Assembly: GCA_012033195.1 (NCBI GenBank)
Contig: JAAUSQ010000015.1
Coordinates: 1-34,591, forward strand
From: Chloroflexaceae bacterium
GTDB lineage: Bacteria; Chloroflexota; Chloroflexia; Chloroflexales; Chloroflexaceae
Reading direction: 5' to 3'
DNA: 34,591 nucleotides
The translations under genes and the position numbers were made by a program. Shown here one piece after another: positions 1 through 9,721 of this stretch (positions are counted from its first letter, which is position 1; each line of letters begins with the position of its first letter). Below the pieces are notes generated by a model. It searched no databases. It was not told the DNA's origin and saw only the letters and a list, made by a program, of their open reading frames with translations.

Positions 1-101
1 TTGGTCAGGCCAGAGAGATAAAACGGAGTAAGTGTATCTCTAATGTAACTACTATACCATAGATCGATACCGCATATGGGAAAGAAATGTGAACTTAGCT
101 A

Positions 102-514
102 CTACAACGTTATCTGTAGTATACGTTCCCAGTGGCGGTCCTCAATCGGCACCACCGAAAGGCGCGCCTGACGCACCAGAGCAAAGTCGGCAAAAAAGGG
201 ATCAGTCTTGATGGTGGTCAGTGGGATAGGGCGCGGCAGACGACGAACAAAGCGAACATCTACAACAACCAGTTTGGCATTGGCAGTGGCGTGCTGCGGG
301 TCGGGATAGGGGGCGCTGGCGATTTCGGCAATACCTACAATCTGGCGTTCGGTGCCAGTGTGGTAAATCAGTGCAAGATCGCCGGGGTGCATTGTACGCA
401 TGTTTTTGAGTGCAGTGTGGTTTCGCACGCCATTCCAGACAGTAGTCTGTCGCGTTCCAGATCAGACAGACTGTACTCCTGCGGCTCAGTCTTGAGCAGC
501 CAGTAACTCGGCAT
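102..514 (-). CDS. EVE domain-containing protein, apparent frameshift near 455
   Basis: ATG at 514 gives MPSYWLLKTEPQEYSLSDLERD; the 102..428 ORF continues TTVWNGVRNHTALKNMRTMHPGDLALIYHTGTERQIVGIAEI in another frame; together a classic EVE N-terminus. Confidence 0.85.
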
Positions 515-541
515 CGGGGATCCTTAACAAACAGCGATTCG

Positions 542-570
542 TTAACCATAGACAAGCTGCATGGTATAAT
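542..570 (+). promoter_or_regulatory. Putative sigma70-type promoter with extended -10 (TTAACC-17-TATAAT, TGG before -10)
   Basis: TATAAT at 565-570 preceded by TGG, 17-nt spacer to TTAACC at 542-547; upstream of the J-domain gene. Confidence 0.5.
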
Positions 571-614
571 AACACGGTTCTTAGCATCGCGCTGCGACAT
601 CCTGGTAATGCTGT

Positions 615-1999
615 ATGAAAGATTTTGAGCAACTTGATTACTACACGCTGCTCGGGGTAGCGCGTGGAGCGTCCGCCGAAGAGATTAAACGGGCCTATCG
701 TCAACAGATTGCCCGCTATCATCCCGACCGCTACGCCAATGCGTCGCCGGACGAACGAGCGTATGCTGGGAAACGTACCCAACGGATTAACGAAGCCTAT
801 CGCACCCTGATCGATTTTCAAGCACGCAATGCCTACAATCGGGGCGCCGCGCCCGTCGCTGCGAGTACCGCGCCGGCTCCCCCGCGTGATCATCAGGCCG
901 AACTATATGAGCAAGGCCGCGATCATCTCAACGCCGGACGTTATATGCAGGCAGTAGCAACCCTGCGTGAACTCCAGCAGATCAACCCGTTCTACCGCGA
1001 TAGTGCCACGCTGCTGGCCCAGGCCGAAGCTGCGACAAAGCCCGACCCGGCCCGCGTGCTGCGGCTACACCTGTAGCGGCGCGTCCTGAAACCGGGCAGC
1101 GTGGCAACAGGCGGCTGTTCTGGATTGCAGGCGGGCTTGGTGCGGGCGTGGTGGTGGTAGCGCTGCTGCTGTTTGCGGGCAACGCCGCGCAACCCGTGGC
1201 AGTGGTTGACGCGCCACCGCCAGAGCCGACCGCCACCGCCGAGCCAACCGGCTTGCCAGTGCTGGCCGCTACCGAAATAGCCCCACCTGCCGCGCCACCC
1301 AGCATTCCGACAGCAGCGCTGACAGACACCCCGCTGCCAACTGATACCCCGCTGCCTGCACCCACCGATACCCCTACTTCAGAGCCAACCGTTGCCACGA
1401 CTGCCACGCCTACCCCTGAGCCAACTGCTACGGCGATAGTGGCGGCGACAGCCAGCGAAGCGGGCACCCTGCTTGCAAGTGATGACTTCAGTGGGGCAAG
1501 CGGCTGGGCCGACGCTGCGGGCAACGGGTGGAGTGTGGGCTATGCCAACGGGAGCTATCGCATTACGGCGGTGCCCGGTATTGGGCAAATCTGGAGCTAC
1601 CGCACGGTGGGCACTGGCGCACCCCTGTACAGCGTGGGGGCCGATGTGACGGTGCAGAACGGCAGCGCTGGCTTGATGGTCAATTTTCTGGATGCCCAGA
1701 ATTACGTCTCGTTTCTGATCGATCCGGCGGCGGGCACCTACGAGCTTGGTGTGTGGCAGGGTGGCGTGTTTGTTGCGCTGCAAAGCGGGCAGAGCACGGC
1801 GATAGATGCTGATACAGCCAATCGGCTGGTTGCACGGGTGAATGGCACTGCACTGCGCCTGTTTATAAATGACCAGTTGCTCCTCGATACGACCCTTGAG
1901 GCGCTGCCGCCGATTGATCGCTATGGCTTTGTGGCAACGGCAGGCGCGGCGGCAGGCGCGGCGCTGTTTGACAATCTTGAAATCCGAACGTTAGAATAA
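615..1999 (+). CDS. J-domain membrane protein: DnaJ domain, TPR-like helices, TM segment, Pro/Thr linker, C-terminal LamG/DUF1080-like beta-sandwich; frameshift near 1045-1065
   Basis: DYYTLLGVARGASAEEIKRAYRQQIARYHPDRY (HPD motif); alternative frame reads RAAATPVAARPETGQRGNRRLFWIAGGLGAGVVVVALLLFAGNAAQ into the 1148..1999 ORF; C-terminus VNFLDAQNYVSFLIDPAAGTYELGVWQGG. Confidence 0.75.
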
Positions 2000-2016
2000 A
2001 ACAGAGCAGGGAAACG

Positions 2017-2509
2017 ATGATGCCATACACGCCGATTGTGGCCACGCTGGGTTATGTGCTTTCGCCCGATGCCCAGCACGTGCTGATGATCCATCGCAAT
2101 AGCCGACCGGACGACCTGCACTATGGCAAGTACAATGGCTTGGGTGGGAAGATCGAGCCGCTGGAGGATGTGGCAACGTGCATGCGCCGCGAAATCCGCG
2201 AAGAGGCCGGAATTGAGGCGACACACCTTGTATTGCGTGGTACCATTAATTGGTATGGCTTTGGCAAAAATGGCGAAGATTGGCTTGGTTTTCTTTTTTT
2301 TGATACGAGCCTGGAACGGTACACCGCTGACACACAACCACGAGGGCACGCTCGAATGGGTGCCCGTCGAGCGGGTACTTGACCTGAACCTGTGGCCTGG
2401 CGACCGCTCCTTTCTGCCGTTGGTCTTTGCCGATGATACCCGTCAGTTTCACGGCGTGATGCCCTACAAGAACGGCCACCCGACCGACTGGCACTATGTT
2501 TTGATTTAA
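2017..2509 (+). CDS. Nudix hydrolase (MutT-like), frameshift near 2290-2320
   Basis: Nudix box GKIEPLEDVATCMRREIREEAGI in one frame; NGTPLTHNHEGTLEWVPVERVLDLNLWPGDRSFLPLVF in the next frame. Confidence 0.85.
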
Positions 2510-2513
2510 CACG

Positions 2514-3038
2514 ATGGACATACTTGTTGTATTGATAATCCTGGGTAGTGGTGTTGTGGTGCTGATTGGCACGGTGCTCTTTTTCTTAAACCGAAGCTGG
2601 GGCGACTTTCCGAGTACCCCCGACTATAGCGCCCTGACACAGCAGCCACAACGCCTCGCCAAGCGCCTAGCAACCTATCAAGAGCCGGTTGTGGAGCCGG
2701 AGCCAGAACCCACCGAAGAACGGGTGTATCCCTGGCTGCAAAACAGCCATCAGGCCAGTCAGCTTCGGGCCGAACCCGTCGAGCAGGATGTGGACTATAT
2801 GCTGATCCACAGCTCGCTGCTGCTGCAAATCATCGACCGGGCCGAGGCGCGAGGCAACCACCGCATTATGCAGCATATTGTGCGGGATGGTGAACATACC
2901 TACCTCTCGCTTGAGTCGATCTCCAACCCGGTACAGCGCCAGCAGATGGCCGATATGCTGGCGGCGTTTCAGTCGGGGCAGCATACCAGTGTGTGGGATA
3001 TGCTCAAGCTCATGTCGATGGTGGGCCGCAGCAAGTAG
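2514..3038 (+). CDS. Hypothetical protein with N-terminal TM anchor
   Basis: ORF starts MDILVVLIILGSGVVVLIGTVLFFLNRSW, followed by a soluble domain. Confidence 0.7.
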   Translation: MDILVVLIILGSGVVVLIGTVLFFLNRSWGDFPSTPDYSALTQQPQRLAKRLATYQEPVVEPEPEPTEERVYPWLQNSHQASQLRAEPVEQDVDYMLIHSSLLLQIIDRAEARGNHRIMQHIVRDGEHTYLSLESISNPVQRQQMADMLAAFQSGQHTSVWDMLKLMSMVGRSK

Positions 3039-3096
3039 GCAGTGTGATAGTGGTAGCGGTGGGTCAGGGCGGACGGTCTGAGAGAAGGAGCATACC

Positions 3097-4371
3097 ATGC
3101 TTGATATCAAGCTTTTGCGCGAACAGCCGGAATGGGTCAAGCAGCAACTGGCCCGCACGGGGAGCGATACTGCTCTTGTGGATGCGGTGCTGGCCTTCGA
3201 TGAGCAGCGCCGCGCCCTGCTGACCGAGGTAGAGGCGCTGAAGGCCGAGCGCAACGCCGTCTCCAAAGCAATTGGCAAGATGAAGGATGCCGCCGAGCGC
3301 GACGTGAAGATTGCTGAAATGCGCGTGGTGGGCGACCGCATCAGCGAGCTTGACCGACAGGTTGCCGATGTAGAAACGGACCAGCGTCTGGCGATGCTGG
3401 AGATTCGCAACCTGCCCCACGCGAGCACCCCGGATGGCGCGGGCGAAGAAGACAACATTGTTATTTATCAGGAGGGCGAACCGCGTGACATGGGCTTTGA
3501 GCCGAAGCCACACTGGGAACTGGGCGAGGCCCTCGGCATTATCGACTTTGAGCGCGGCGTGAAAATCTCCGGTTCACGCTTCTATATTCTCAAAGGGATG
3601 GGCGCACGGCTGCAACGTGCCCTGATCCAGTGGTTGCTTGATCTGCACATCGAGCAGGGCTACAGTGAAGTGTATACGCCCTTTGTGGTGAAAGAAGAGG
3701 CGATGTGGGGCGCAGGCCAGTTGCCCAAGTTCCGCGACAATCTGTACCGCGACGAGGACGCGGGCCTGTGGTTGGTGCCAACCGCCGAGGTACCGGTCAC
3801 CAACCTGTACGCCGATGAGATCCTGGATGCCAGCCAGTTGCCGATTTTCCACTGTGCCTACACCCCCTGCTTTCGCCGCGAGCAGATGAGCGCAGGCCGT
3901 GATGTGCGCGGCATCAAGCGTGGGCACCAGTTCGATAAAGTAGAGATGTATATGTTTACCTTCCCCGACCGCAGCTACGACGACTTGCAAAAGCTACGGG
4001 CCGATGCGGAAGACACCTGTCGGCGGCTTGGTCTGGCCTTTCGCACCAAAGAACTCTGCACGGGCGACCTGGGCGCGGCGGCAACTAGAACATACGACCT
4101 TGAACTGTGGGCACCCGGTCAGCAAGAGTGGCTGGAAGTTAGCTCGTGCAGCAATGTCGAGGCGTTCCAGGCGCGGCGGGCCAACCTGCGCTACCGCCCC
4201 GAACCGGGCGCTAAGCCGGAGTTTCTGCATACGCTGAATGGCTCTGGTCTGGGGGTGCCACGCACGATGATTGCGATTATGGAGAACTACCAGCAGGCCG
4301 ACCGTAGCATTATCGTGCCAGATGTGCTGCGGCCCTATATGGGCGGCATCGCGGTGATTACCGCTGCATAG
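3097..4371 (+). CDS. serS: Seryl-tRNA synthetase
   Basis: Class II aaRS motifs: [69 protein letters not shown]. Confidence 0.97.
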   Translation: MLDIKLLREQPEWVKQQLARTGSDTALVDAVLAFDEQRRALLTEVEALKAERNAVSKAIGKMKDAAERDVKIAEMRVVGDRISELDRQVADVETDQRLAMLEIRNLPHASTPDGAGEEDNIVIYQEGEPRDMGFEPKPHWELGEALGIIDFERGVKISGSRFYILKGMGARLQRALIQWLLDLHIEQGYSEVYTPFVVKEEAMWGAGQLPKFRDNLYRDEDAGLWLVPTAEVPVTNLYADEILDASQLPIFHCAYTPCFRREQMSAGRDVRGIKRGHQFDKVEMYMFTFPDRSYDDLQKLRADAEDTCRRLGLAFRTKELCTGDLGAAATRTYDLELWAPGQQEWLEVSSCSNVEAFQARRANLRYRPEPGAKPEFLHTLNGSGLGVPRTMIAIMENYQQADRSIIVPDVLRPYMGGIAVITAA

Positions 4372-4441
4372 CGTATGCTCGTTCCCGCGCTCCCCTGGCT
4401 CCACTCCCACGGCGCAGGGAGAGGGGGAGCACTCCTCCAGG

Positions 4442-4460
4442 CAGGGCGACCCCTGTTTTT
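4442..4460 (+). terminator. Rho-independent terminator downstream of serS
   Basis: CAGGG-CGAC-CCCTG hairpin followed by TTTTT. Confidence 0.6.
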
Positions 4461-4625
4461 CAAGTTAGTCATAGCCTTCTAACCAACCCTTTACGTTCTA
4501 GCCCGTAAAGCCCAGGAGCTTTCGCCCTGGGATAGAAGGGCTTCACCCGCTTGAGCGGCTTCAGCCCAACAACCAACATGCGAACATGCTTGCTTTTTTA
4601 AGTCGGCCTGTGGTATGCTTAAATT

Positions 4626-5735
4626 ATGAGAAAAGCGTACAAATACCGCATCTATCTCACCAACGGCCAGCGGCGCATCCTTGCGCAACAGCTTGAGGAA
4701 TGCCGCTGAGTGTATACCGAGACGCTTGCCGAGCGCAAGCGGGCGTATGAGGAACGCGGTGCGTCGCTGCGCCTGTACGACACCCAGGCGATGCTTCCCG
4801 ATTGGAAGCTGTCCCGTCCCGCGTTGAAGCAGGTACATAGCCAGGTGCTGCAAAATGTGCAGGTTCGTGTCGATTTGGCGTTTCAAGCCTTCTTTCGCCG
4901 GGTGCGTGAGGGAGCCGACGAGCCAGGCTTTCCCCGCTTCAAGGGCAAAGGACGCTACGATTCGATCACCTATCCCCAATACGGCAACGGCGTGCGGCTG
5001 GACGACACTCGCCTCATCCTCTCGAAAGTCGGAGCCGTTGAGGTTGTCCTGCATCGGCCCGTCGAGGGAACGCCGAAAACCGTGACGCTTTCCCGTGCTC
5101 GGACTGGGAAATGGTTCGTCTCGTTTTCCTGTGCGGTTGTGGCGAACGAACTCCACCCAACCAGCGAGGTTGTGGGGGTGGATGTCGGACTGGAGTCGTT
5201 TGCCACGTTCTCGACGGGCGAGCAGATTGACACTCCCCGTTTCTACCGCCGTGATGAAGCCGACCTGAAACGTGTCCAGCGGCGAAAAGATGCAGCCAAG
5301 AAAGCCGAGAACTGGCGGGAGAATGCCAAACAAAAGGCAATCCTTGCCAAGATACACGAGCGGATTGCCAACCGGCGCTCGGACTTCGCCCACAAGCGCA
5401 GTCGGGAATTGGTCAATCGGTTTCAGGTTATTGTGTTCGAAGATTTGGCCCCACCGGAGATGGGGCGCAGCCGTGGGATGCGCAAAAGCATCATGGACGT
5501 GGCGTGGACGCAGTTCATTCAGATGACCGTCGCCAAAGCGGAAGAAGCTGGGCGGCACGTCATTCTGGTGAACCCCCGCAACACCTCTAAGATGTGCTCG
5601 TCCTGCGGCGAACTCGTGCCGAAATCGTTGCGCGACCGCACCCATACCTGCCCCCATTGCGGGCTGGTGCTGGATCGTGATGTAAATGCGGCGCTCAATA
5701 TTCTGCATCGAGGTCTCCAAACCCTTCGGTTGTAA
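4626..5735 (+). CDS. tnpB: IS200/IS605-family TnpB (RNA-guided nuclease/transposase accessory), interrupted by in-frame TGA at 4707-4709; uninterrupted ORF from GTG 4710
   Basis: MRKAYKYRIYLTNGQRRILAQQLEECR*VYTETLAERKRAYEERG; RuvC-like VGVDVG, VFEDL, DRDVNAALNIL; zinc finger CSSCGEL..CPHCG. Confidence 0.92.
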
Positions 5736-5796
5736 TCGTGTGGAGTGGGGCGGCACTCCCTTGAAGCCCACGAGCTTGAGCCGTGGGAGCCGTCAC
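5600..5796 (+). ncRNA. Predicted omega/reRNA scaffold overlapping the tnpB 3' end and the IS right end
   Basis: By analogy with characterised TnpB elements whose guide RNA spans the tnpB 3' end and right end; terminal hairpin 5767-5787. 5' boundary is approximate. Confidence 0.4.
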
Positions 5797-5956
5797 CTCT
5801 TGATATTGCGCGTTGCGCTGCAATCGTGTACTATGTAGCCCATAGGAGTTTTAGCCTATACCCCAAGTATATACTATGTGTAGTAGTAAAAAGCATACTG
5901 GTCTGTATAGTCAGTAATACACCGTACAGGATCAGGCAAATGATGAGGGTGCAATA

Positions 5957-6337
5957 ATGCCTGTAATGATCAATCTCACCAGTGCCGAGCATGGCGGCAC
6001 TGCCACCTGCGGCACGGGTACCTGTGGCCCCGATTGTGGCTGCGGTTGCCCTTATACTGGTATGGACGAAAAGGGTAAGGTCGCGTCGATTGCTGCGCTT
6101 GAGCAGTGTTACCCCAACGAATGGCTGGCGTTTGTGATTCCGCCCGGTGAGGACGAATACAAGCCCGAACGCGGTATGCTGGTTGTCCACAGCCGCGACG
6201 ACGAAGAGGTATGGGATGCGGTGGCGCGTGTCACCCGTAATCAGGTAGTACACGTCTATTACAACGGGTCGCTCGATGCCTATCTAGAGTGGGCCGATCA
6301 TCGCTACGAGCCTGATACGGAAGTCAAAACGGCATGA
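5957..6337 (+). CDS. Small protein with N-terminal Cys cluster (TCGTGTCGPDCGCGC) and a YPNEWLAF-type domain (DUF5678-like)
   Basis: ORF 126 aa; C-terminal YPNEWLAFVIPPG...GMLVVHSRDDEEVWDAVARV...VVHVYYNG. Confidence 0.65.
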   Translation: MPVMINLTSAEHGGTATCGTGTCGPDCGCGCPYTGMDEKGKVASIAALEQCYPNEWLAFVIPPGEDEYKPERGMLVVHSRDDEEVWDAVARVTRNQVVHVYYNGSLDAYLEWADHRYEPDTEVKTA

Positions 6338-7491
6338 ACAAATATAGTCTACTGGTAGTCATCTGTTTGATCCTGATGGGCTGTAGCGCCCGCCCCGCCG
6401 CCTCTGATCAGGCGGCGTCGTTGGCTGTAGCAGATAATGCCGCTGCTCCAACGGTCGCGGCCCCAACCACCCCACCCGCACCGACGGCAACGCCAGAACC
6501 GACCGCCCCACCCGCACCGACCGCCACGGCAACACCTGTGCCCACCGACACACCGGTGCCTACCCCCACCGCTACACCAGAGCCATACCCGGAACTGGCA
6601 CAGTACACCATTGAGGGGCTACGTAGCCGTACCTACGGCGAGGGTACGATTGAGATTGTCGGGGTGATGGAAGAAACAACCAACTTTACGCGCTATCTGT
6701 TTGCCTACCCAAGCGATGGCTTGCGTATCACCGGCATGCTGAATGTGCCGCGTGGCGCGGGGCCATTTCCGGTAGCAATCCTCAATCATGGCTATTATCC
6801 GCTTGATGTGTATCGCACGGGCAACGGCACACAGCTTGCCGCCGATTATCTTGCCAATCAGGGCTTTCTCACGCTATCGCCCGACTACCGCAGCCACGCT
6901 GGGTCGGACGATGCCCCGAATGTGTTCCGGGCCGGCCATGTGATCGACACCCTCAACCTGATACCGCTGGCGCAGCAGTTGCCGCAGGCCCAACCGGGCA
7001 AGGTGCTGATGTGGGGTCATAGCAATGGCGGCGCGATTACGGCCAAAGCGATTACAATAAGCGACCAGATCCTGGCGGCACTGGTTTATGCTCCGGCGTC
7101 GTCCAACATTGTGCAGGATTATCTCTTCCGGGTGGAGCGGGCCGCCTTCCGGGGCAGCACCATCGACCGGGTGGACTGGCCGGTACTGCCCGAAGAAGCG
7201 CCCGACCTGTACGAGCGCCTGTCGCCGCTGAACTATGCCCAGTATGTGACAGCCGATGTCAAGATCATCTGGGGCACCAACGATGAGATTGTACCGCGCC
7301 CGTGGGCCGAAGATCTGTATAATGCACTGCTGGCGGCTGGCAAAGATGTTGTTTTTGACGTTTATCAAGGCGAACCGCACTCGTTCACACCAGCGGGCAA
7401 CGGTGTGTACTTGCCCGATATGGTGGCATTTTATCGGGCGGCTTTGAGCGAACAGGCCAGCACTGAAGCCCCGGCAGGAGGCACACAATGA
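6334..7491 (+). CDS. Lipoprotein alpha/beta hydrolase (dienelactone hydrolase/prolyl oligopeptidase-like)
   Basis: Lipobox LILMGCS, Pro/Thr-rich linker, nucleophile elbow GHSNGG, GEPHSF with catalytic His. Confidence 0.85.
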   Translation: MNKYSLLVVICLILMGCSARPAASDQAASLAVADNAAAPTVAAPTTPPAPTATPEPTAPPAPTATATPVPTDTPVPTPTATPEPYPELAQYTIEGLRSRTYGEGTIEIVGVMEETTNFTRYLFAYPSDGLRITGMLNVPRGAGPFPVAILNHGYYPLDVYRTGNGTQLAADYLANQGFLTLSPDYRSHAGSDDAPNVFRAGHVIDTLNLIPLAQQLPQAQPGKVLMWGHSNGGAITAKAITISDQILAALVYAPASSNIVQDYLFRVERAAFRGSTIDRVDWPVLPEEAPDLYERLSPLNYAQYVTADVKIIWGTNDEIVPRPWAEDLYNALLAAGKDVVFDVYQGEPHSFTPAGNGVYLPDMVAFYRAALSEQASTEAPAGGTQ

Positions 7492-8192
7492 GCAACGAAC
7501 CTGTCAACCTGTCGCTCCTGGAAGCGGTAGATACCTACATTGAACAGCGCTATGCCAGCGAGGACGAGGTGCTGACACAGGCGCTTGCCGCAGCGCAGGC
7601 GGCAGGGTTGCCCGAAATCAATGTGTCAGCGGTACAGGGCAAGTTGCTGCATCTGCTGGCCCTGCTGGTTGGGGCACGCCATATTCTTGAAATTGGTACC
7701 CTCGGCGGATACAGCGCTATCTGGCTGGCGCGTGCCCTGCCTGCCGATGGGCGCATGCTTTCACTGGAATACAATACCCACCATGCAGCGGTGGCGCGTG
7801 AAAACATTGCGCGGGCGGGCCTTGCCGAGCAGGTGGACGTACACGAAGGGGCCGCGCTCGATCTGCTGCCGACTATCGCCGAAGCGGTCGCTACCGGGCA
7901 ACAACCACCCTTTGATATGGTATTTATTGATGCCGACAAGCCGCCCTATGTGGAGTATTTTCAATGGGCACTGCGCCTCACGCGACCGGGTGCGCTGATT
8001 GTGGCCGATAATACGCTGCGGCAGGGGCGTATCCTCGATGCCCAGGCGAGTGACCCTGGCGTTGCTGGTATACAGCGTTTCAATGATTGGTTGGCAACCG
8101 AGGCCAGTATCACCGCTAGCATTGTGCCGTTGGCAGGGCGGAAGGGCTTCGATGGTCTGACGATTGCACGGGTCCACAACGAGAGAACCTGA
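7488..8192 (+). CDS. Class I SAM-dependent O-methyltransferase (caffeoyl-CoA/catechol OMT family)
   Basis: LEIGTLGGYSAIWLARALP; DMVFIDADKPPYVEYFQWALRLTRPGALIVADNTL; ATGA overlap with upstream gene. Confidence 0.92.
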   Translation: MSNEPVNLSLLEAVDTYIEQRYASEDEVLTQALAAAQAAGLPEINVSAVQGKLLHLLALLVGARHILEIGTLGGYSAIWLARALPADGRMLSLEYNTHHAAVARENIARAGLAEQVDVHEGAALDLLPTIAEAVATGQQPPFDMVFIDADKPPYVEYFQWALRLTRPGALIVADNTLRQGRILDAQASDPGVAGIQRFNDWLATEASITASIVPLAGRKGFDGLTIARVHNERT

Positions 8193-8254
8193 TACACAGG
8201 GATCGCACTTGCCCTGAAGAATATAAGGTACCACGAACCGAGGTAGAAACGCAT

Positions 8255-8692
8255 ATGTCTGGAAATTATGCTATGCTCTATCGTAATGCGCGGGCAGTCA
8301 TTGAGCAGGAAGCCGAGGAGCGCCTTGGACGAGCGCTCACCAGGCACGAACAGAATCTCTTTCGCAATTGTGGGACGCTTTCGAAGTTGGAAGAACTTGG
8401 CATGAATGTGTACTATGCCGACAGCCCGGACGACCTCGCGCTGCAACTCGGTAAAATCTCACTTGATGGGCGCTTTCGGTTGGCCGTCGAAGAATTGCTG
8501 CCACGCCTGGAGCGGTTGGTGCATCGCACGCTGAACCAGCGTGAGCGCCAGAAAATCTACAGCCTGGAAAATATCGAAATGCTCTGGTCGCTGGAGCAGC
8601 GTGTTTTTGATGCGCCCGCGAACTTACGTGATGCAGCGCTGATGAGCTTTCTCCAGACCAAACAACTACAAAACGACCCGGCGGTGCGCTAG
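8255..8692 (+). CDS. Hypothetical protein
   Basis: 145-aa ORF in the same direction as its neighbours; no family recognised. Confidence 0.55.
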   Translation: MSGNYAMLYRNARAVIEQEAEERLGRALTRHEQNLFRNCGTLSKLEELGMNVYYADSPDDLALQLGKISLDGRFRLAVEELLPRLERLVHRTLNQRERQKIYSLENIEMLWSLEQRVFDAPANLRDAALMSFLQTKQLQNDPAVR

Positions 8693-8752
8693 CCGCCCGA
8701 CTGTGCGGCAGAATAGAGACTGAACCTGATATGCGGGAGGGGACAGCTATTC

Positions 8753-9634
8753 ATGATTGCAGGGATTGACCATGTTGTTATCCTCGTAAACGATCTGGCG
8801 CAGGCCAGTACGCACTACAAAGCGCTCGGCTTTACGGTGGTGCCGGGTGGTACCCATGCCGATGGAGCGACCCACAACGCGCTGATCATCTTTCAGGATA
8901 GCAGTTACCTGGAACTGTTGCAATTTCTCCGCGAGGCACCCGAACATCGCTGGTGGCGGCACGTCGTACACGGCGAGGGGTTGATTGACTGGGCGTTACT
9001 CCCGACCACCATTGCCGACGATGTACAGGCGGCGCAGCAGGCGGGCCTCCACCTGGATGGGCCGCTTCCGGGTGGGCGATTGCGCCCGGATGGAAAGCAG
9101 GTTGAGTGGCAGATGGCATTTCCGCCCTCGCCCGACCTGCCCTTTTTGTGTGGTGATGTCACACCGCGTACACTGCGTGTTCCCGAAGGTGACCACCGCA
9201 CCCACCCGAACGGCGTGTTAGGCATCGCTGGGGTTGTTGTGGCGGTTAACCATATTGATACCAGCGTGACCCACTACCGGGCACTGCTCCAGGTAGCCGA
9301 CGAAACACGCACCGGCAACACTGGCGCAACCGAACTGCCACAGCCGATTATCCCCGAATTGGGGGCGCGGATTGCACTGCTGCCAGCGGGCAACGCGGCG
9401 ATTATGCTGGCCCAACCGGGCGGGGCACTGTTGTTTAGGGCGTTGACTGACGACGAAGAAACAACCATCAGTATGCCAAGCACTGGCCCGCTGACGACTG
9501 CACTGGCCGAGCGTGGCGAAGGGCTGTACAGTCTGGCGCTGCGGGTGAGCACCGGGCGTGATACTGGCTACGATACGCTGCTGCACAACCCCACCAACAC
9601 ACACGGGGTACGGGTTGAACTGATTGCCGAATAA
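8753..9634 (+). CDS. VOC / glyoxalase-like domain protein
   Basis: MIAGIDHVVILVNDLAQASTHYKALGFTVVPGGTHADGATHNALIIF, preceded by GGAGG. Confidence 0.85.
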   Translation: MIAGIDHVVILVNDLAQASTHYKALGFTVVPGGTHADGATHNALIIFQDSSYLELLQFLREAPEHRWWRHVVHGEGLIDWALLPTTIADDVQAAQQAGLHLDGPLPGGRLRPDGKQVEWQMAFPPSPDLPFLCGDVTPRTLRVPEGDHRTHPNGVLGIAGVVVAVNHIDTSVTHYRALLQVADETRTGNTGATELPQPIIPELGARIALLPAGNAAIMLAQPGGALLFRALTDDEETTISMPSTGPLTTALAERGEGLYSLALRVSTGRDTGYDTLLHNPTNTHGVRVELIAE

Positions 9635-9681
9635 CAGAGCAGCGCCTGGCTGCTTTATCATCGACAGATACCCTGCTGACT

Positions 9682-9710
9682 GGCCCCCTCTGTGCTATGG
9701 AGAGGGGGCC
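9682..9710. terminator. Bidirectional hairpin terminator between convergent genes
   Basis: Perfect 10-bp stem GGCCCCCTCT / AGAGGGGGCC, 9-nt loop. Confidence 0.6.
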
Positions 9711-9721
9711 GTTGTGTGTAT

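Larger units (their letters stand above)
4495..5796 (+). mobile_element. IS200/IS605-family element encoding only TnpB, inserted 3' of TTAC (4491-4494)
   Basis: Left: TTAC 4491-4494, guide AAAG 4507-4510, hairpin CCCAGGAGCTTTCGCCCTGGG 4511-4531. Right: guide GAAG 5763-5766, hairpin CCCACGAGCTTGAGCCGTGGG 5767-5787, cleavage TCAC 5793-5796. TnpB inside. Confidence 0.85.

Noticed and set aside
1148-1500. Pro/Thr/Ala-rich repeats considered as a DNA repeat array
   Set aside because: Low-complexity PTATPEPT-type linker coding sequence, typical of secreted Chloroflexota proteins; no fixed DNA unit. The same applies to about 6470-6590.
1863-2349. Minus-strand ORFs opposite the Nudix gene
   Set aside because: Shadow ORFs; the sense strand has a clear Nudix box.
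2667-3513. Minus-strand ORFs across the hypothetical TM gene and serS
   Set aside because: Overlap intact serS on the opposite strand; no support.
4491-5771. Long 426-aa minus-strand ORF opposite tnpB
   Set aside because: Antisense shadow of a clearly recognisable TnpB; no family signature in the minus-strand translation.
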